Below, in pieces: positions 45,840-59,275 of a stretch of 64,000 nucleotides of DNA. The stretch comes from Liolophura sinensis (lineage: Eukaryota; Mollusca; Polyplacophora; Chitonida; Chitonidae). Where the stretch lies: the NCBI RefSeq assembly GCF_032854445.1, contig NC_088299.1:3759001-3823000 (forward strand), written 5' to 3'. The position numbers and the translations under genes were made by a program. The notes below the pieces were generated by a model. That model was given only the letters and a program-made list of their open reading frames with translations. It had not been told where the DNA came from and ran no database searches. Position 1 is the stretch's first letter. Each line of letters starts with the position of its first letter.

Positions 45840-46250
45840 AATATCCTACCATTAAGGATCTTCCATGTGAATATCCGCAAGACCAATTTCCGCAAGACCA
45901 ATTTTGAACAACGTTCAACAAAAACAGCCAAAGAACGTAAAAAAAAAAAAAAAACATAAAATTTTTTATTATTCCGTCGTATAAAGAGAGGCAGGCAACA
46001 GATTTAAAAAAAAATAAATGGCAGCGAATCGCCGTGAACGTTCTGTGTGGGTAATTTTAGTCGACATTCACATAGCCAACGTGGTGACTGTTTCAACAAG
46101 ATACTAATATGAACATATGACATTGTATCAGACAATATATAAAACAGAGCTCCAGAGATTCCGGACACTCTTTCTGGACACATCAACAACAAGTCCACGT
46201 ACTCTTGTTTGTGTTCACCACAACGCCATGTCCTTGCCTGAACAATAGTC
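45840..46250 (-). mobile_element. Naiad-like element, 5'-truncated copy
   Basis: On the minus strand GTCCAGAAAGAGTGTCCGGA with ATCTCTGG (near 46170) is the RT ORF end, followed by decayed 3' UTR with an A-run (45939-45955 on the plus strand). The 82-codon minus-strand frame at 46004-46252 is part of it. Confidence 0.6.
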
Positions 46251-46279
46251 ACAGTCTTCTGTTGGAACGTGGCTATTCG

Positions 46280-46571
46280 ATATAAATCATTTATTTATTT
46301 ATTTATTTGATTGGTGTTTTACGCCGTACTCAAGAATATTTCGCTTATACGACGGCGGTCAGCATTATGGTGGGTGGAAACCGGGCAGAGCCCAGGGGAA
46401 ACCCACAACCATCCGCAGGTTGATGACAGACCTTCCCACATGCGGCCGGAGAGGAAGCCAGCATAAATTGGACTTGAACTCACAGGGGCCGCATTGGTGA
46501 GGGACTCCTGGGTCATTACGCTGCGCTAGCGCGATAACCAACTGAGCCATGGAGGCCCCAATATAAATCAT
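46280..46571 (-). mobile_element. Type-1 SINE (reverse), full length, perfect target-site duplication
   Basis: The body 46291-46560 runs from the (TTTA)n tail through TTTTACGCCGTACTCAAGAA to ACTGAGCCATGGAGGCCCC. ATATAAATCAT occurs at 46280-46290 and 46561-46571. It is little diverged from the copy at 37242-37520, so it is young. Minus-strand frames across it are shadows. Confidence 0.95.
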
Positions 46572-47689
46572 ACATCAAATGTAAGAATTGCACACCAATG
46601 TCTGTGACACTTTTAAGATTGCCATACTAGGAATTTAATTTTTTCTAACGAGGAAGTCACACCGACTAGATTGGCCCTTCAAAATGCTACACCACAGAGC
46701 TGTGGTGTCGGGCTTTGCAGGGATAGCCAGTCGTTCTTGAAGCGTTGAATCATTGCGCAATCCACAAGGTGATGTATTGTTACAGTATTAAATTTTGAAA
46801 TAGTCGATAAATTTTTGAAATGTCATAAACGTGCTGAATCATTTTGGATGTCATTTGGAGTGTTGAATCATACCATATGTATTGAATCCTCTTGGAAGTG
46901 ATGAATTTTCGCGAGGACGCTGAATGGAATAAATCTTCAAACTGCTGATATTTATATCATTAATCCAAATTTTAAATGAGGCTATTTGAGAATTTAGTTA
47001 TTTATTTGCTGGCAGTCGTCTGACAAGGTTCAAAATTAACAGCCCCACAGTCAAAAAATGCTCTTGTCCTGAACGAAAACTATCGACGTTTTTTTTTTCT
47101 AACAGTCCTTTATTGGTTTAATCAGAAAGATTAATCATCTAATATGCAGTATCCTTCATTGTCAATCTTTATAGTGCACAAAACAAGTGTGATTTTGAAA
47201 TTGGAAGCTTCGCTACTGCATGATTAACACATCTTTCGATTGCCTGGATAATTATTTACAGATCCTTAATGCTTTCAAGCATTATTTTTTAAACCTAAAA
47301 TTCATGGAATGTATTCTTATTAGGATTTTTGTCCACAACTGTCCCTTGCTGCTTTATATTTCGTATAAATGGCTTGGATGAGAAAAGTGAAAACAGAGCA
47401 ATTTGTCTATTCGGAGTGATATTGGTGTACATGTTGTACAAGTAGCAATTGTAACTTGTAGCATCGTAAAGCAGTCACTTTTCATGACTTCTCCTATATG
47501 TTTCCGCATCAGCTGTTCAGGCCCTAAAATAATCTGGGTCAGTTCTTTATATTTCAATCTTTGCAAAAGTGCGTTTCTATTAAACGGATAGTGCTGAAAG
47601 GCGCAGTGAAAAAAAGTTGCAAAACGTAAAAACAATTTTTTCAAACTCCTTTTGAAAACTATGCTTTGTCTTTCTCACAGACTATGTTT
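46572..47689. other. No supported feature
   Basis: Part of block II copy 2 without a match in copy 1. The short GTTGAATC-type word recurs at 46744, 46836, 46871 and 46884 but not as a regular array. The 96-codon minus-strand frame at 47354-47644 has no motif. Confidence 0.4.
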
Positions 47690-48400
47690 TGCTTCGGTAA
47701 ATTTCCACAGCGTCCAGGCAAGAGCCGCAATGAAAGCTTTATACAGAAGGAAATCGTACATGTAAAGCCCCCAGGCACTTCCCGTTCCTGGTGATCGTAT
47801 TACAAGGGTTTTTTTCCGGATTGCTGAGTCTGACTGTTGACCCGGACCGTCTCAATAACGCTTGTGTCCAGACTCTCTGGTACTTGCACCCTTATGTTCC
47901 GGCTCTCCAACACTACAAGGCTTTTGTACAGGCAGGCTGAGGTGAGACCAGGAATCCATGTGCAAAAATTCCCGAGGTGAAATGTGACAGCAACTTGAAA
48001 ACACACCTTACGTCGTAATGGATGCATCAGTACTCAGGTTTCATTTTTTATGTGTTTTCTTTCTCGGAAGTTAACTGGAAATTTACAGTAAAACGTGTCA
48101 AGGTCATTATTATTAAAGAACTCTCATGAGTTGTGGTTCAGTGCCTAAGAATACTGTACTATTTTTGTCGCAAACTCATTTCTTTTTGGCCTGAAACTAA
48201 ACTCCCGTGAGTGACAATTATTTCACAGTTTTTACTCTGTGTTTTCATTAAACCTTACAAGCAGATGACAGTTCCCGACAGGCTATAGCGTATTCTTTCC
48301 CACGGTTTTTATCCATTTGCAGCACTTTTGCTCCATCCCACCTTTAGGGCTATCACAAATTAGCGACAGTTCTGCAGTAAACAAACATGAAAGTATGAAG
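47690..48400 (-). repeat. Low-copy repeat B, reverse copy
   Basis: TTCCGGATTGCTGAGTCTGA, CTGTTGACCCGGACCGTCTC, GTTTTCATTAAACCTTACAA and GCGTATTCTTTCCCACGG match 35580-36160. No identifiable frame. Confidence 0.5.
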
Positions 48401-51400
48401 TTGTATAGCTCCTTCACACAAACCACGATCCATGCAAAGAACTCAACAATTCGCCATTTCACAAATCTTGGCACTTCCCATCAATACCTGTGTGTAAAAA
48501 TTGTGGAAAGCTCATTTGGTTAGTCCGATGTTTAACAAGTCATTATATCGATTGAAAATGATGTTTTTTTTTTCGGACAGGTGCTTTAATACTAATAAAA
48601 CGAACAACCCCAAGGACTAATGCTTTTTAAAAATCGTATGAGAAACAAAATTTAGGTAGATAGGGAGTTGAATGTCACAGCAGTCCAAAGGCTACACACA
48701 TGACGTCGCCATATTACTTTTGGTGCGCTTCGAACCTCAGCCTAAGCATAGTCGGAGGCCTGACGTTGACTCTTGAAGTCGGTGAGAATTAACGTGCGAT
48801 GTGGGCTGTTTGTTTAGTTTTTAACACACACGTCTTAGGGCTTCTTGTGTAATCACTATACCACTGAACAGCTTTTTTTCACTGAGTCGAATCCCGAATA
48901 AAAGAGGGTTGAGGGCTATCGAGTTACGCAATAAACACGAAAATGAAGGTGATGACGACAATTCTACCCAACGAAATAAAGACTATAAAAAAACGGTCTG
49001 TTTCAAACTGCTGATCTTCTCCCCATTTCTGAGTCCTTGCTCCGGGACTACGAAGCGATTTTAGGCATAAGTCAAAACATTAATCATTAAATTTGGTATG
49101 TTCCTTTGAGTTATTTTAGCTGAAATTTGTGGAACAATATACCTTACCCATTGAAAAATTTTGAAATTTTCACTAAGGTGACATCGTCATCCCGGGCATT
49201 CCAGATCAATCATCGGCCGGGAAGTCTAGACCACTTTGACAAAGATTTTTTTAAGCTATCGAATCAGCCCTGCTAAAACTTTCAAAATTCCAAATTCTCT
49301 TCTAATAATCAAAGTTTGGATAAGCGCAAACTATGATGGAACACCGACTAATAAAAGGATGAATCGGAAGCAAAATTGATCCATTATATGTTGCCTGAGG
49401 ACTTAATCTATGTTTCACATTTTTTTAATCAACTCTTTCAGCGCGTAAGATTACGGCTTGATCCTTTATCGCGGAATAATCCTAAGATTAAAATCAAAGC
49501 CTCATTGCAATTCCTTTCGATTTTGACGAAAACTAATTTGTCGATGATACCGCTTTACTGTGAGAAAGATATAATATATAAAACCTAGTTCATGGTTTTA
49601 TGCCATCATCAATCACCGATGACTGCGGCAGTTATCTCTGATGGAGATTTGTTGTTCTACACCGTGATCAATATTAAAAGTCCTGTCAGACACCTCATCC
49701 CAGAAGTAATGGCAATAAACAAGGAATATAGAATTCCAAACAGGGTATGTCCACTGGGAGAAGCTAGGCGATACCGCCTTTTGAAATCCTGCGTGTTGGG
49801 TTACCGTTTCGTTTCTCCAGTTATGAACACAGACGCTTGTTACGTGTTGGTTTGAAAGGCTTTAATTAGCCACTCGGTCATTTTTTGTTTTTCTCTCCCA
49901 AGATGTTAAGTGCTATTGTCACTAATGTGTATTATTAATAAATGTACCAAATATATCACGTCCAATGTTTTTCTTTTCAATGAAGAAAGTGTAAATATAG
50001 AATCCAGAGGCAAGAGTAATGTTGATTACTGGAACGTATAATGTCTATTTTTTGACACATGTGCGTATGCCGAAATGCTCAAGGCCTTACCACGAAAAGT
50101 AAAAAGATCAGAGCTCAAAACCAAAAGAATTTTTCTTTTTCTATATCCCTTATTGTAGAGAAAGAAAGACCATCCGCTCATCACGACCTAAAAAAGCTAA
50201 AGGCCCTTGTGAAATGAAGGTCCTGCGCCTATATATATCATGGGACTTGGCCCATGAACAGAAGGGAAAACGTCACGCCGTAGTCCCAATCTCTTCAGGA
50301 AGATGTTGTAAAATGTACAAACCGTGCAGTACTGATACCTGGTACGAAGTATCATTATTTATTCATTTGTCTTTTTACTTCTTGATGTATTATGTGTTTG
50401 TGTTAACACTCAGATATTCCATGGCTACGTTGTTTCCGTGTCTATAACAGGTTATCCTCCTAAAACTGAAAAGTCATGTACAACTATAAAATCGCTGAAT
50501 CCAGTATTTTGGCTCTGATGGAAGAGAAAAGAACGTTCATAATTCTAGGCTAGCAATTTTTGTACTCATAGAACGTTAACACTTAACAAAATGCGAAAAA
50601 ATGTTTTATTGTAATGCCATCTTTGGTCAGATTAACAGTCTTGGGTGTTAAATTTAGCGTTAAAAACTTGAAAAAATCTTAATTTACAGCATTTAACATG
50701 TATCATTTCAAGTCATAGAAAATTTTAACAAGAGAGTACTTTTCTTCTATAAAGATATACTCATTACTATTTTTGCATCACATTGTTATTTCTTTCGTGA
50801 ACATAGTCTATCCGATGTTCAAGTAAATTGTTGACTTTCATTTGTGTACAGGATGTGAACATTCGCATCTGTACCATTATGTTGGTCATTGACTTGAATG
50901 GTACCCTCGGTGAACTCCTCGTTGTGCCTTCAGGTTATGAAGCGTACAAGGTCGAACTAGTCACTTACACGATTGTTCATATTTCGTTTATGAGGCTTGT
51001 TCATCCAGTCCGGATAATTCCTAGACATATAGGAAACATTGCCTAGAAAACTGCACTTTTAATTTAACTGTTAATTTAGTTATCTATTTTATTTCTTTGA
51101 AACGCAGTAGACAGGAATGTTGAAATTATATGAAGGAAACTTCATTACTTTAAAGCCACAGCTGAGCTCAGATCTACAGCGAACACTTGACCTCATTGGC
51201 CAAGGGCCCAGACATCCACAGCAATAGATCGTTTTAACGGTGTAAGCCATGGACGCCCCACATGTATTTAACCGCTAAACCTAAGGCTTGCCCAACGCAG
51301 TTCTAAACAATCTTGCGGTCATTTAATCACGGTAATGGCTTTCTCTATCAAAACCCCATTCTTCATTTTGTTTTGACGGCCAAGGCTTGCTGCAAAAAGA

Positions 51401-52379
51401 GGAAATGATATATTCCCAATCCAAACTGACATGGTTATCGGAAATTATAAACGCACAAAAGCGATTCCTAAGAAAAATGTAAATTACACTTTTGCATTTG
51501 GCTTGTGACGTCACTGGAGGGTAACCATGCAAACGATAATAGCCAGTAATACAATGTATGAGTTTGAGCTATGTGTTCCAGGGAAGATTTTCTCACACTA
51601 TGAATTTGTTTGATGAATTCGATACCAGACCTCAAACAAAAACGTTCGGTGATTGATTTGGATGTGGTTGAGGTTTTCAACTCATCTTTGTGTGAAGGAA
51701 AAGCCTCAAAATATGAGAAATGGTTAGGCCTATTCTATATTTTAAAAAAGGACTGGCTGGTATGAAATGAGTCTTTAGTTTGGGCGTTGTTTTTTAGCTG
51801 TAGTCATAGAAATGTCCATTGCGTGGTGGCTTGCATAGAGTTAACGATTCCTAACCTGGACTAAGGTTTTTTTTCCTAGCACAAGGGGACAACTTTAACG
51901 CCTTCGAAACTCACAACTGTCTCCAATGATATAAATAAACCGTCGAAAAGTAAAAGGCCAAGTGGCAGTGTTTTCAAACTAGGAACACATGGTCATTTTA
52001 TAAAAGACAAAATAATCCAGTCGAACGACTGTTGGTGTTTGAATGGCCCACAATATACAATCGCCGTGAGGGTTCTGCATTTCTTGCTGTTTTGAGAAAA
52101 TTACAAGCTGCCCAGATGTTTTGGTTTTATTTCTAGCCAAGCATAAGTCAAACATTTTGTGTACAAAAATCACATATAACAGTCGTTGTTCTTCAGCTCA
52201 CAACAACAGGCTAATAGCATTCATATTAACGGAGAAGAAAATTTAAATATTAATCAAATACCATTGAAAAGAGCATGCATTTCCTCGCATGTGCATACCA
52301 TAAAAATGTATCTCAGGTTAATAAATTATAAATAAAGTCAGCGCCAACATCCGCTGTGGGCTACTCCATTTTGTCTAAG
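48401..52379. other. No firm feature; two orphan exon candidates
   Basis: A 87-codon frame at 49592-49855 and a 72-codon frame at 50828-51046 are the longest plus-strand frames. The second is preceded by a pyrimidine-rich run ending TTTGTGTACAG, a fair splice acceptor, so DVNIRICTIMLVIDLNG onwards could be a terminal exon of about 65 residues. Neither contains a known domain. The rest, about 4 kb, shows no repeat partner or motif. Confidence 0.25.
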
Positions 52380-52639
52380 AACTAGTCCTGAAGTCTTCTG
52401 TGTTAGGAGGAGGATTGCTGCCGGAAACCGCGGAAGTGCAGTTCGTACATTTCCGGTTGAACTCTTTCCAGAAGGTAGCGAAAAGTACAGTTCGTTTTCC
52501 ACTTGACGATCGAGAAACCGGAATGTTGGGCGTAGGTTCTGAGTTTACACGAACAAGCCGGCAGTTTTAACAACTCTCACTGGCTGAGAAGCCAAACACA
52601 CCCCAGCATAAATTACAGGGTGTTAAAGATGGAGGACGC

Positions 52640-53950
52640 GATGGACTCAGCGATTTATGCCAGCTTTGCCGTTTTCAGGCTTTACGTGTGTGGCGAGGAA
52701 AAATCGCAAAATTATGCAGAAGGCACCACCAGATAGGAAAAAATGTGCTCTTGTCATTCTATAGTGTCATTTTTTTTTCAATTCTCTTCTCCTTTAAATA
52801 ATTTGATGAACTCCACTTTTAAATTACTTGAATGTTTACATGAGTTTGATGGTGGACAGGCCAGACGCGTATACTAGTGGTCAGAACATTACTGACAAAA
52901 CAGTCAATACCAAGGGGCATAGCAATGAGGAAAGATGTGCATATGACGGTAATGAGTGGACCGTGGTGGAACGTAGGGAGATGGGACAGCGAAAAAATAG
53001 TCGAGGAGAACACCAAGAAAGCAAGTGAATGACAACAAACTATCGTTATTTTTGGACAAACTATTGAAGCTGGAGAAAAATTTACCACACAGAGGAAAAA
53101 CGCCCGTAAATTACTTGGGCACAGTACAAAGAGGAGAAGCAAAACTGGTCCATCCGAGTTTCTATCAGGTACCCATCACAGCTGGTCGTAAACGGGATTG
53201 TTTTGCGGGACTTGCTGTACTGAACGATATACTGGGGTCCTTGAAAACAGTCGATTAAGACAACAAAGCTCCCAGAACCGTGACAGACAGGAAAGTAACG
53301 TATCACAAGGTGGAAGACACGAAGAACGGCAGGGCGCGATGGGTGGGGAAGTTTCATATTGCATTAAAAAGGAGGATCGGTGCACGGACTGTGCGGCAAT
53401 GGGGTCACCAGGGAAACCAACGACCGTTTGGGAAGTCCAAGGCAAGTTTACTGGAGCGTAAGTGCCCATTCGAACAACCTACCAACACCAGCAGTACCGC
53501 AATACTAGGAACGGCACTCTCATCTGGGCATGGCGAACACGACAAGCAGTATAAATCAACAGAGATTGCTCGGCAGTAAGGGCTAAGGGTAAGATGTCGG
53601 ACTATTTTAAACCACGCACTGCTGAACGACAACCATTCTCTGCTAATGAAAAGTATCCTTTGAGGTCGTTATACTGCGCTTTTCACTTCTAAACGTACAG
53701 GGCTTATTAAGAAAAGCAACAAATAAACCACAAGATCCAGTCATTAAAGAGCGGTTTGAAGAAAACGACGATAGAATGTTTACTGAAACATGGGGAAGGT
53801 ATCTCATTTAGTCCCGAGTGAAGGATTTCACTAACTTCCGTGTGAACCTAGCGACATACAGATGTCGAACAACAGCTTTGGACGATTTAATTGAACAAGC
53901 TCTCCGCAAAAATAATGTATCAAAAACTGCCATTCGTCAAAATCTTTAGT
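52640..53950 (+). pseudogene. 5' part of a LINE: ORF1 relic and start of the ORF2 endonuclease
   Basis: This region is richer in GC than its surroundings. ORF1-like frames (52828-53028, 53025-53258, 53198-53579) carry DGNEWTVVERRE followed by basic residues, then KLSLFLDKLLKLEKN. At 53680-53815 the frame reads LLNVQGLLRKATNKPQDP, then IKERFEENDDRM with FTETWGRY. That is the start of an apurinic-endonuclease-type domain (the LNVQGL and TETW landmarks of many LINE ORF2 proteins). VKDFTNFRVN and TYRCRTTA follow after a stop. The endonuclease nicks target DNA. The ORF1 assignment rests mainly on position. The RT is absent, so this copy lost its 3' part, the opposite of the usual truncation. 52400-52640 may be its 5' UTR. 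Confidence 0.6.
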
Positions 53951-54771
53951 ATTTACTCATCAACAGGATATTTGTTAAAAAAGAAAAGGTTTTAAAACAG
54001 ATTGCCAATGTCTCTTCGGGATGTAACTGTCAGGAACGCAATAAATATAATGAAAATTATGTGTTGTGAGAATTGAACCCTCTAAGGAATAGCTCAAAAA
54101 GCACTATGGTTTAACAAAACCTTAATTTGTAAACAAAACACCCGATAACATATGCATAATAGTGAAAGCCACTATGAATGTTCCGACATGGCTATTCCGC
54201 ACTCAATGTGGCGTTGCAGATAACCCGTCGTACAAAATTATGATATTTTGCTTTTTCCTACGGATTTTTTCTTTATGTAACCAATATAAATAACCTCTAT
54301 CAAAGTCTATGAACACCTTTTCCTGATTTCGACCATTCCAGTACATTGTTACTGTCAAATGGATGTTTGTACCTGATTTTTTGATGTACACCAATCCCTA
54401 ACAAGCTTGTAATACACTGGTCCTGTATTCCGTTGAATTTAAAACACGCGGCAGGGGTTACACTTACCTCAATCTAGAACGTTTTCTATTGTAATTTTTA
54501 TCAACAGTAATACTAAATGTGTAAAATGCCTACATTGCCAGACAGTTGCTTATTTATCTAACCATCCCAATGCCTATGTGTGTGTCTGTCTGCCTGTGAG
54601 CAATTTCAAAAGGAAAAAATGTTATGCACAGATATGGGTGTAATTTTGCGCATAGCCTTAGTTTTGAGCCACGGACTAATCCAGTAATGGTTTTAGATAG
54701 ATGGTGGATCATCATCTGCATCCAGGAATTTCCTAAATCATTCATCACCGCTAACAAAGGGGGGGGGGGGA
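53951..54771. other. No supported feature
   Basis: AT-rich with short frames. A G-run of about ten bases lies at 54761-54770 just before the SINE. Confidence 0.45.
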
Positions 54772-54988
54772 GGGGCCTCTGTTGCCGAGGTGGTTAGGGT
54801 GACAGCGTGGCCAAATGACCCAGAAGCCTCTCCTCCCCACCACTCGTATCTGAGAAGTTCTTTACGCAATCTGCGGATGGTCGTGGATTTTCCTGGAGAT
54901 CTGTCCCGTTTCCTCCCAAGTTATGGCTGGCCGCCATCGTATAAGTGAAACACTCTTGACCACAGTGTAAAACGCCTATAAAACATAT
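54772..54988 (+). mobile_element. Type-1 SINE, diverged
   Basis: GGGGCCTCTGTTGCCGAGGT, GGTTAGGGTGACAGCG, CTGCGGATGGTCGTGGATTT, GGCTGGCCGCCATCGTATAA, CACTCTTGACCACAGTG and TAAAACGCC. It carries a deletion of about 30 bp in the body relative to the young copies. Confidence 0.85.
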
Positions 54989-57900
54989 TAATAAGCAAAT
55001 ACACGCACAGGTAATGCAGAATGGCGTTTTTTGTCTTTTCTTTGGGAAATTGTTTACTGAGTTGTGGCGATTTGTTTGCACCTTCTCCCTATCGTTTTAA
55101 GGTTCAGCTCTAGCGACAGTTTTGAATCTGACTGGTCAGTTGACTATAAAGTGTGGAACATTTCAGCAATAACAAAGATGAAGCCTTCGGCGACATGTTA
55201 GTGTAGTGGGATTTATCTTTACAACCAGTTTTGACAGTGGAATTCCAGTAGTGCACATTAATTCTTATATCATATAAGAATTTATCCTAGATAGCACTTA
55301 TATCTTTGGTCCTCCAGAAATGGGGAAGCATCATTATATGATCATTTATTATGCATTTTCTATGAATTTCTTTGGTAGTCCGGCAGTCGGAGCTGGAAGT
55401 GTATATAAATCTACTCGTGTTGACTGGCCATAGGATTTATAGGCTAGTCACGTAAGAAACTCTTTAATTACAAAGGTGGGTTCACCATCCAATCCGTGCC
55501 ATGATCTGGACTCACGGCTGAGTGGGCACGGGTTATTTCCCATGGGAGTTATTTGGCGGAAGATAGGGAACGTTCAAGTGGAATTTCATCAAGCATCAGT
55601 GACCACAGGCCGAGGTACAGGCGGTAAATCACTGAAGACAATCTGCAAAAACATTCGATTAGCTAGTCTCCGATTTTATAATCGGGACGAAATGTAATCG
55701 ATCGTATAGTTACTGTGTACGTCGTACTCCCTACCTACTTCAGTTTCTTGTTTCTTTAAAATTCTCACTGGTTGCCAGAGTTTTGGCTGAATTTGCAGTG
55801 TGTTCTACATGCAACCTTTTCTAGCCATATGGTGACCAGTGACGTCACGTCAAGTTATTGCCTCTTAACACACGTGCACTGCTAATTTAAACACTTCAAA
55901 AAGAAACAAAAAGATCTATGAATGAATTCGCCTTATGGACCTTGGAATGAACTGCGTGTACTTCAAGGGGAATTTATGGGTGTTACCTCACTAAGGCCCT
56001 GGATAATTACAAAAGCTGATGTTTTGAAACCCATTTTACTGGGTTTGAAAAATTTAAAAAAAAACTAAAAAACAATTGAACTATTTTCGTGGTTAGTGCT
56101 CACTGGTCCTTCATATGATATATACTTTACTGTTTTAGTATTTAGATTGGTATTTTCCGTGCCTTTTAAAGAGTTATTTCTGATTGGTACAGTTATCGTC
56201 TCAGCTTGTGGAGCCTTGGTGACCGGCTTTTGAGAGTCAGGGAGTAGATTTTCAGAAAGTTTAGTTTTCATTAACTTCTGTGTTACATGTACCTATAAGG
56301 TGTAGTCGAGGTCAGACGTTACGGCTTTGCAGCTATTCAAATACAAATCAGATTGGGAATGAATCATAGAAAAAATGCAAATGTGCATTCAATTGTAAAC
56401 ATCGGACAAGAACTCATTGGTGTGGATACGAAATGTAATATTCCTGGCGAGACCATGGGGAGACTTTATATGCAGTAAAAACATCAATTCCTTCGTTGCG
56501 TAGCGAATACTGACGCAGTTTAACTAGGAACAATTTCATTAAATTGGAATTCTTCAGGATCCATCGACCATTTTAAAAACCGCTAACTTTGGCGGAACGG
56601 GAGCCAGAAAACCAAGGCAAAAGTAGTAAATTAGATTTTTCAAACAATACAGAGGCCTCTGGTTTCTCAATTTACACAAGAGATAGCTCGTCTGATTGAG
56701 GTGTGAAGGGACTTTTCGGAATAGTTGTATTGCTATTCAAGTTCATATCAATGATACCAAGAAACTTTGCGAACAAATGTATCCGTGTATACCTATTTTG
56801 TTTTCCTTTATTGTCACACTCGACCTGTTTCTTTTGTAAATGATGTGCCTTAAATATGTAATTTAATATTCAATGTCTAGTTACTGGTGTTTATGTCAAA
56901 ATAACTTACAAATGACGGCGTTTTGGCATAAAGCGATGTTGTTCTGGATCAAGGTAGATAAGACTTGTGCTGTCTAACATTCCATTCTAGAGGCCCTAAC
57001 CAACAATGTCGGTTACCAATAATATCAGACGGCGGGTTTGCTGTTACTTCGGTTAAACGACGAGCCAAGAGGCCCAGTAAGGACAAGCTGTTTTTTTGTT
57101 GTTGTTGTTTTTTGTTTTTGTTTTGGTTATATCGTTTACATAAACCGGAAATAGAATACAAATGCATGCGTGTTCACTACGAACAACCTGTCAAACAATT
57201 GCCTGTCTAATAATAGACATTTGTGTTTATTTCAAGTCAGTTGGGGGGCTTGGATTGGTTATCGATCCAAAGTTTGTTTTACTTCTGTAGCCTTTAAGCT
57301 CTTTTTGCGCAAAGATATGTCATTAAAAATAACCGCGAAATATCGTGGCTATTTCTTCAGTTACACGAAAGCCGCCTAAAGCCCACTAGCTCCTATAAAG
57401 ATTAATCTACGCAAAGAGCATCGAATACAGCTAGAAACAAAACATTTGAATTCTGTGCATATAGATCTGAAAAACAGATCCGCCGTAACACAAAAAGCTC
57501 TCATGGGTTTTTGTTTTATCTGTTGATGAAAAACTACTTAGTGTAATAAAAAACAAGCTGCAATCATTGGTGTCCATGACGAAGTCGACTTTACAGTGTG
57601 AAGTTATGGTTTTATCATGTTACACAGAACCATGTGTACCGGTAATTTAATTTTATTAAGTCTCAATCTCCCAGAATTAAAACATTTCTTTCACTAAAGA
57701 AAGACCACGAGAGCAGAATTTTGAAACAGTAAACAATTCTCAATCATGTGATGTTATCGTCCAGTGTTGGGTGTGGTTTTCATTTTTATATTAACACATT
57801 TTATTTTATTTTTTATTTATTTATTTTTTTTTTTGCTTTTTCGTCTCTTAATTAATCTATGCATATATCGTAGGCCTGAATTATAGACAGTTACGGATTT

Positions 57901-58149
57901 ATTGGCTCGTTTATTGTGATTTTCCGAAATTCATATATCTGCTTGACGCTTATATCCACTAAAACTGCAAGATTTCTAAGTTCTTTTTAACATTTTTCCT
58001 TTAGTATTCTACAAAAATTAGACCATTGCGCCCCCCCCCCCCCCCCCCCGCAAAATAAAAATACAAGAGTGCAGAAAAGGAACAAAAATATTCAATAAAG
58101 AAGAATTAACATTTGTTGTGAAAGAAAACTACAAATGAAAGCACGGTGG
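54989..58149. other. No supported gene; simple repeats
   Basis: Frames of 68-81 codons occur on both strands without motifs. A TTTA/TTTTA-rich run lies at 57800-57835 and a homopolymer of 19 C at 58031-58049. Confidence 0.5.
58031..58049. repeat. Poly-C tract (19 bases)
   Basis: Nineteen C in a row, flanked by ATTGCG and GCAAAAT. Its length is unreliable in most sequencing methods. Confidence 0.9.
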
Positions 58150-58609
58150 GGTTCCGACAGTGAGTGGTACTATTATAGCTGATCGAGGCTTTGTACATTG
58201 TAAAGATGAAATCAACTTAAGACTTCGAAAATTCTCTTTCACAACAAAGCAGATATACCTGTGAAAGACAAATGTAGTGTAAATAGATTCGTAATTAAGC
58301 TAATTTACGCTAAACATATTACATGCTAGTCTCCATATGTATTCTGTGTACACACACCTTTACTGAAAACTTCGTGTGATAAAAGACGACCCTAGACTGC
58401 AGAAGAATTTCTATCGTTCTGCGGGTGATATATTTAACATTAGAATTAAAGTAATGTAACCATTATCTGCATGTTACGATGATTACGTGCAGTTTCCGAA
58501 GTGAAATAAACAGTTCATTTCGTTTGACAAATTCTCTCATATACAAATTCATGGGTCTTCTATAGGCAAGTGAATTGCGGTAATGAAAACGATTTTTTTT
58601 TCACTAATT

Positions 58610-58893
58610 GGTGTCTTATTTATTCATTTATTTATTTATTTATTATCGGTGTTCACGCGGTACTCAAAAATAACTCACTCATACGACGGCGGCCAGCGTT
58701 ATGGTGTGATCAAACCGGAAAAAGCCTTGACAGTAAAGTCACGATCGTTGGCAGGTTGCTAGCAGACCTTCTCATGTAAGACCACAGAGGAAGCCAGCAT
58801 GAACTGAACTTGAACTCACAGTGAGCGTATTGGTGAGAAGCGATTGAGTCATTGAGGTTTGCTATAGCACGCTAACCACTGATCACGTGGGCC
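58610..58893 (-). mobile_element. Type-1 SINE (reverse) within duplication copy 1
   Basis: TCATTTATTTATTTATTTAT, CGCGGTACTCAAAAATAACT, ACGACGGCGGCCAGCGTTAT, GGCAGGTTGCTAGCAGACCT and CTAACCACTGATCACGTGGG. Moderately diverged. No counterpart at the matching place in copy 2. Confidence 0.88.
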
Positions 58894-59079
58894 CTAATAA
58901 AGAAATTTATTTACTTGTAAATACATTGTACATTTAAACGGAAATCTAAACGTCGGTGCATATTGTCACCTTTATTCCTTTTTACGGAGCTGATGATCTT
59001 TTATTGCAATGTTTTTCTGACCTGTAGAAATAGTGCAAAAAGACATCAGCATGGCAGAGCATATAGATCGATCGGACAC

Positions 59080-59275
59080 ATTTAGCCAATGATATTACTG
59101 CATGCTGTCACATGGTGCAGTCAAACGGATGGGCCAGTCAATCTTCTGCCCTCCTTCTAACATCTCCCCGCTGAGCGGCAAGCGAGGCAGCAACAGGTAC
59201 CAATTTTTGGAGGCTTTACTACGACAGGTCTCCTGGCTCCGAGGCTGACGCTCTAACCATCAGATCCTTGAAGCC
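59080..59275 (-). mobile_element. Third SINE type (reverse), tRNA-like head visible
   Basis: The minus strand reads GATCTGATGGTTAGAGCGTC with AGCCTCGG (an A-box-like TGGTTAGAGCG), then GTTGCTGCCTCGCTTGCCGC and TCAGCGGGGAG. The CTCGCTTG(G/C)CG(T/C)TCAGC core is shared with the type-2 SINE. The 3' limit is uncertain. Absent from duplication copy 2. Confidence 0.55.

Larger units (their letters stand above)
45440..48400 (+). repeat. Duplicated block II, copy 2
   Basis: This is the partner of 34600-36240. The corresponding pieces are 45560-45760, 45840-46250 and 47690-48400. Between the second and third pieces lie a young SINE and about 1.1 kb with no counterpart in copy 1. Confidence 0.6.
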
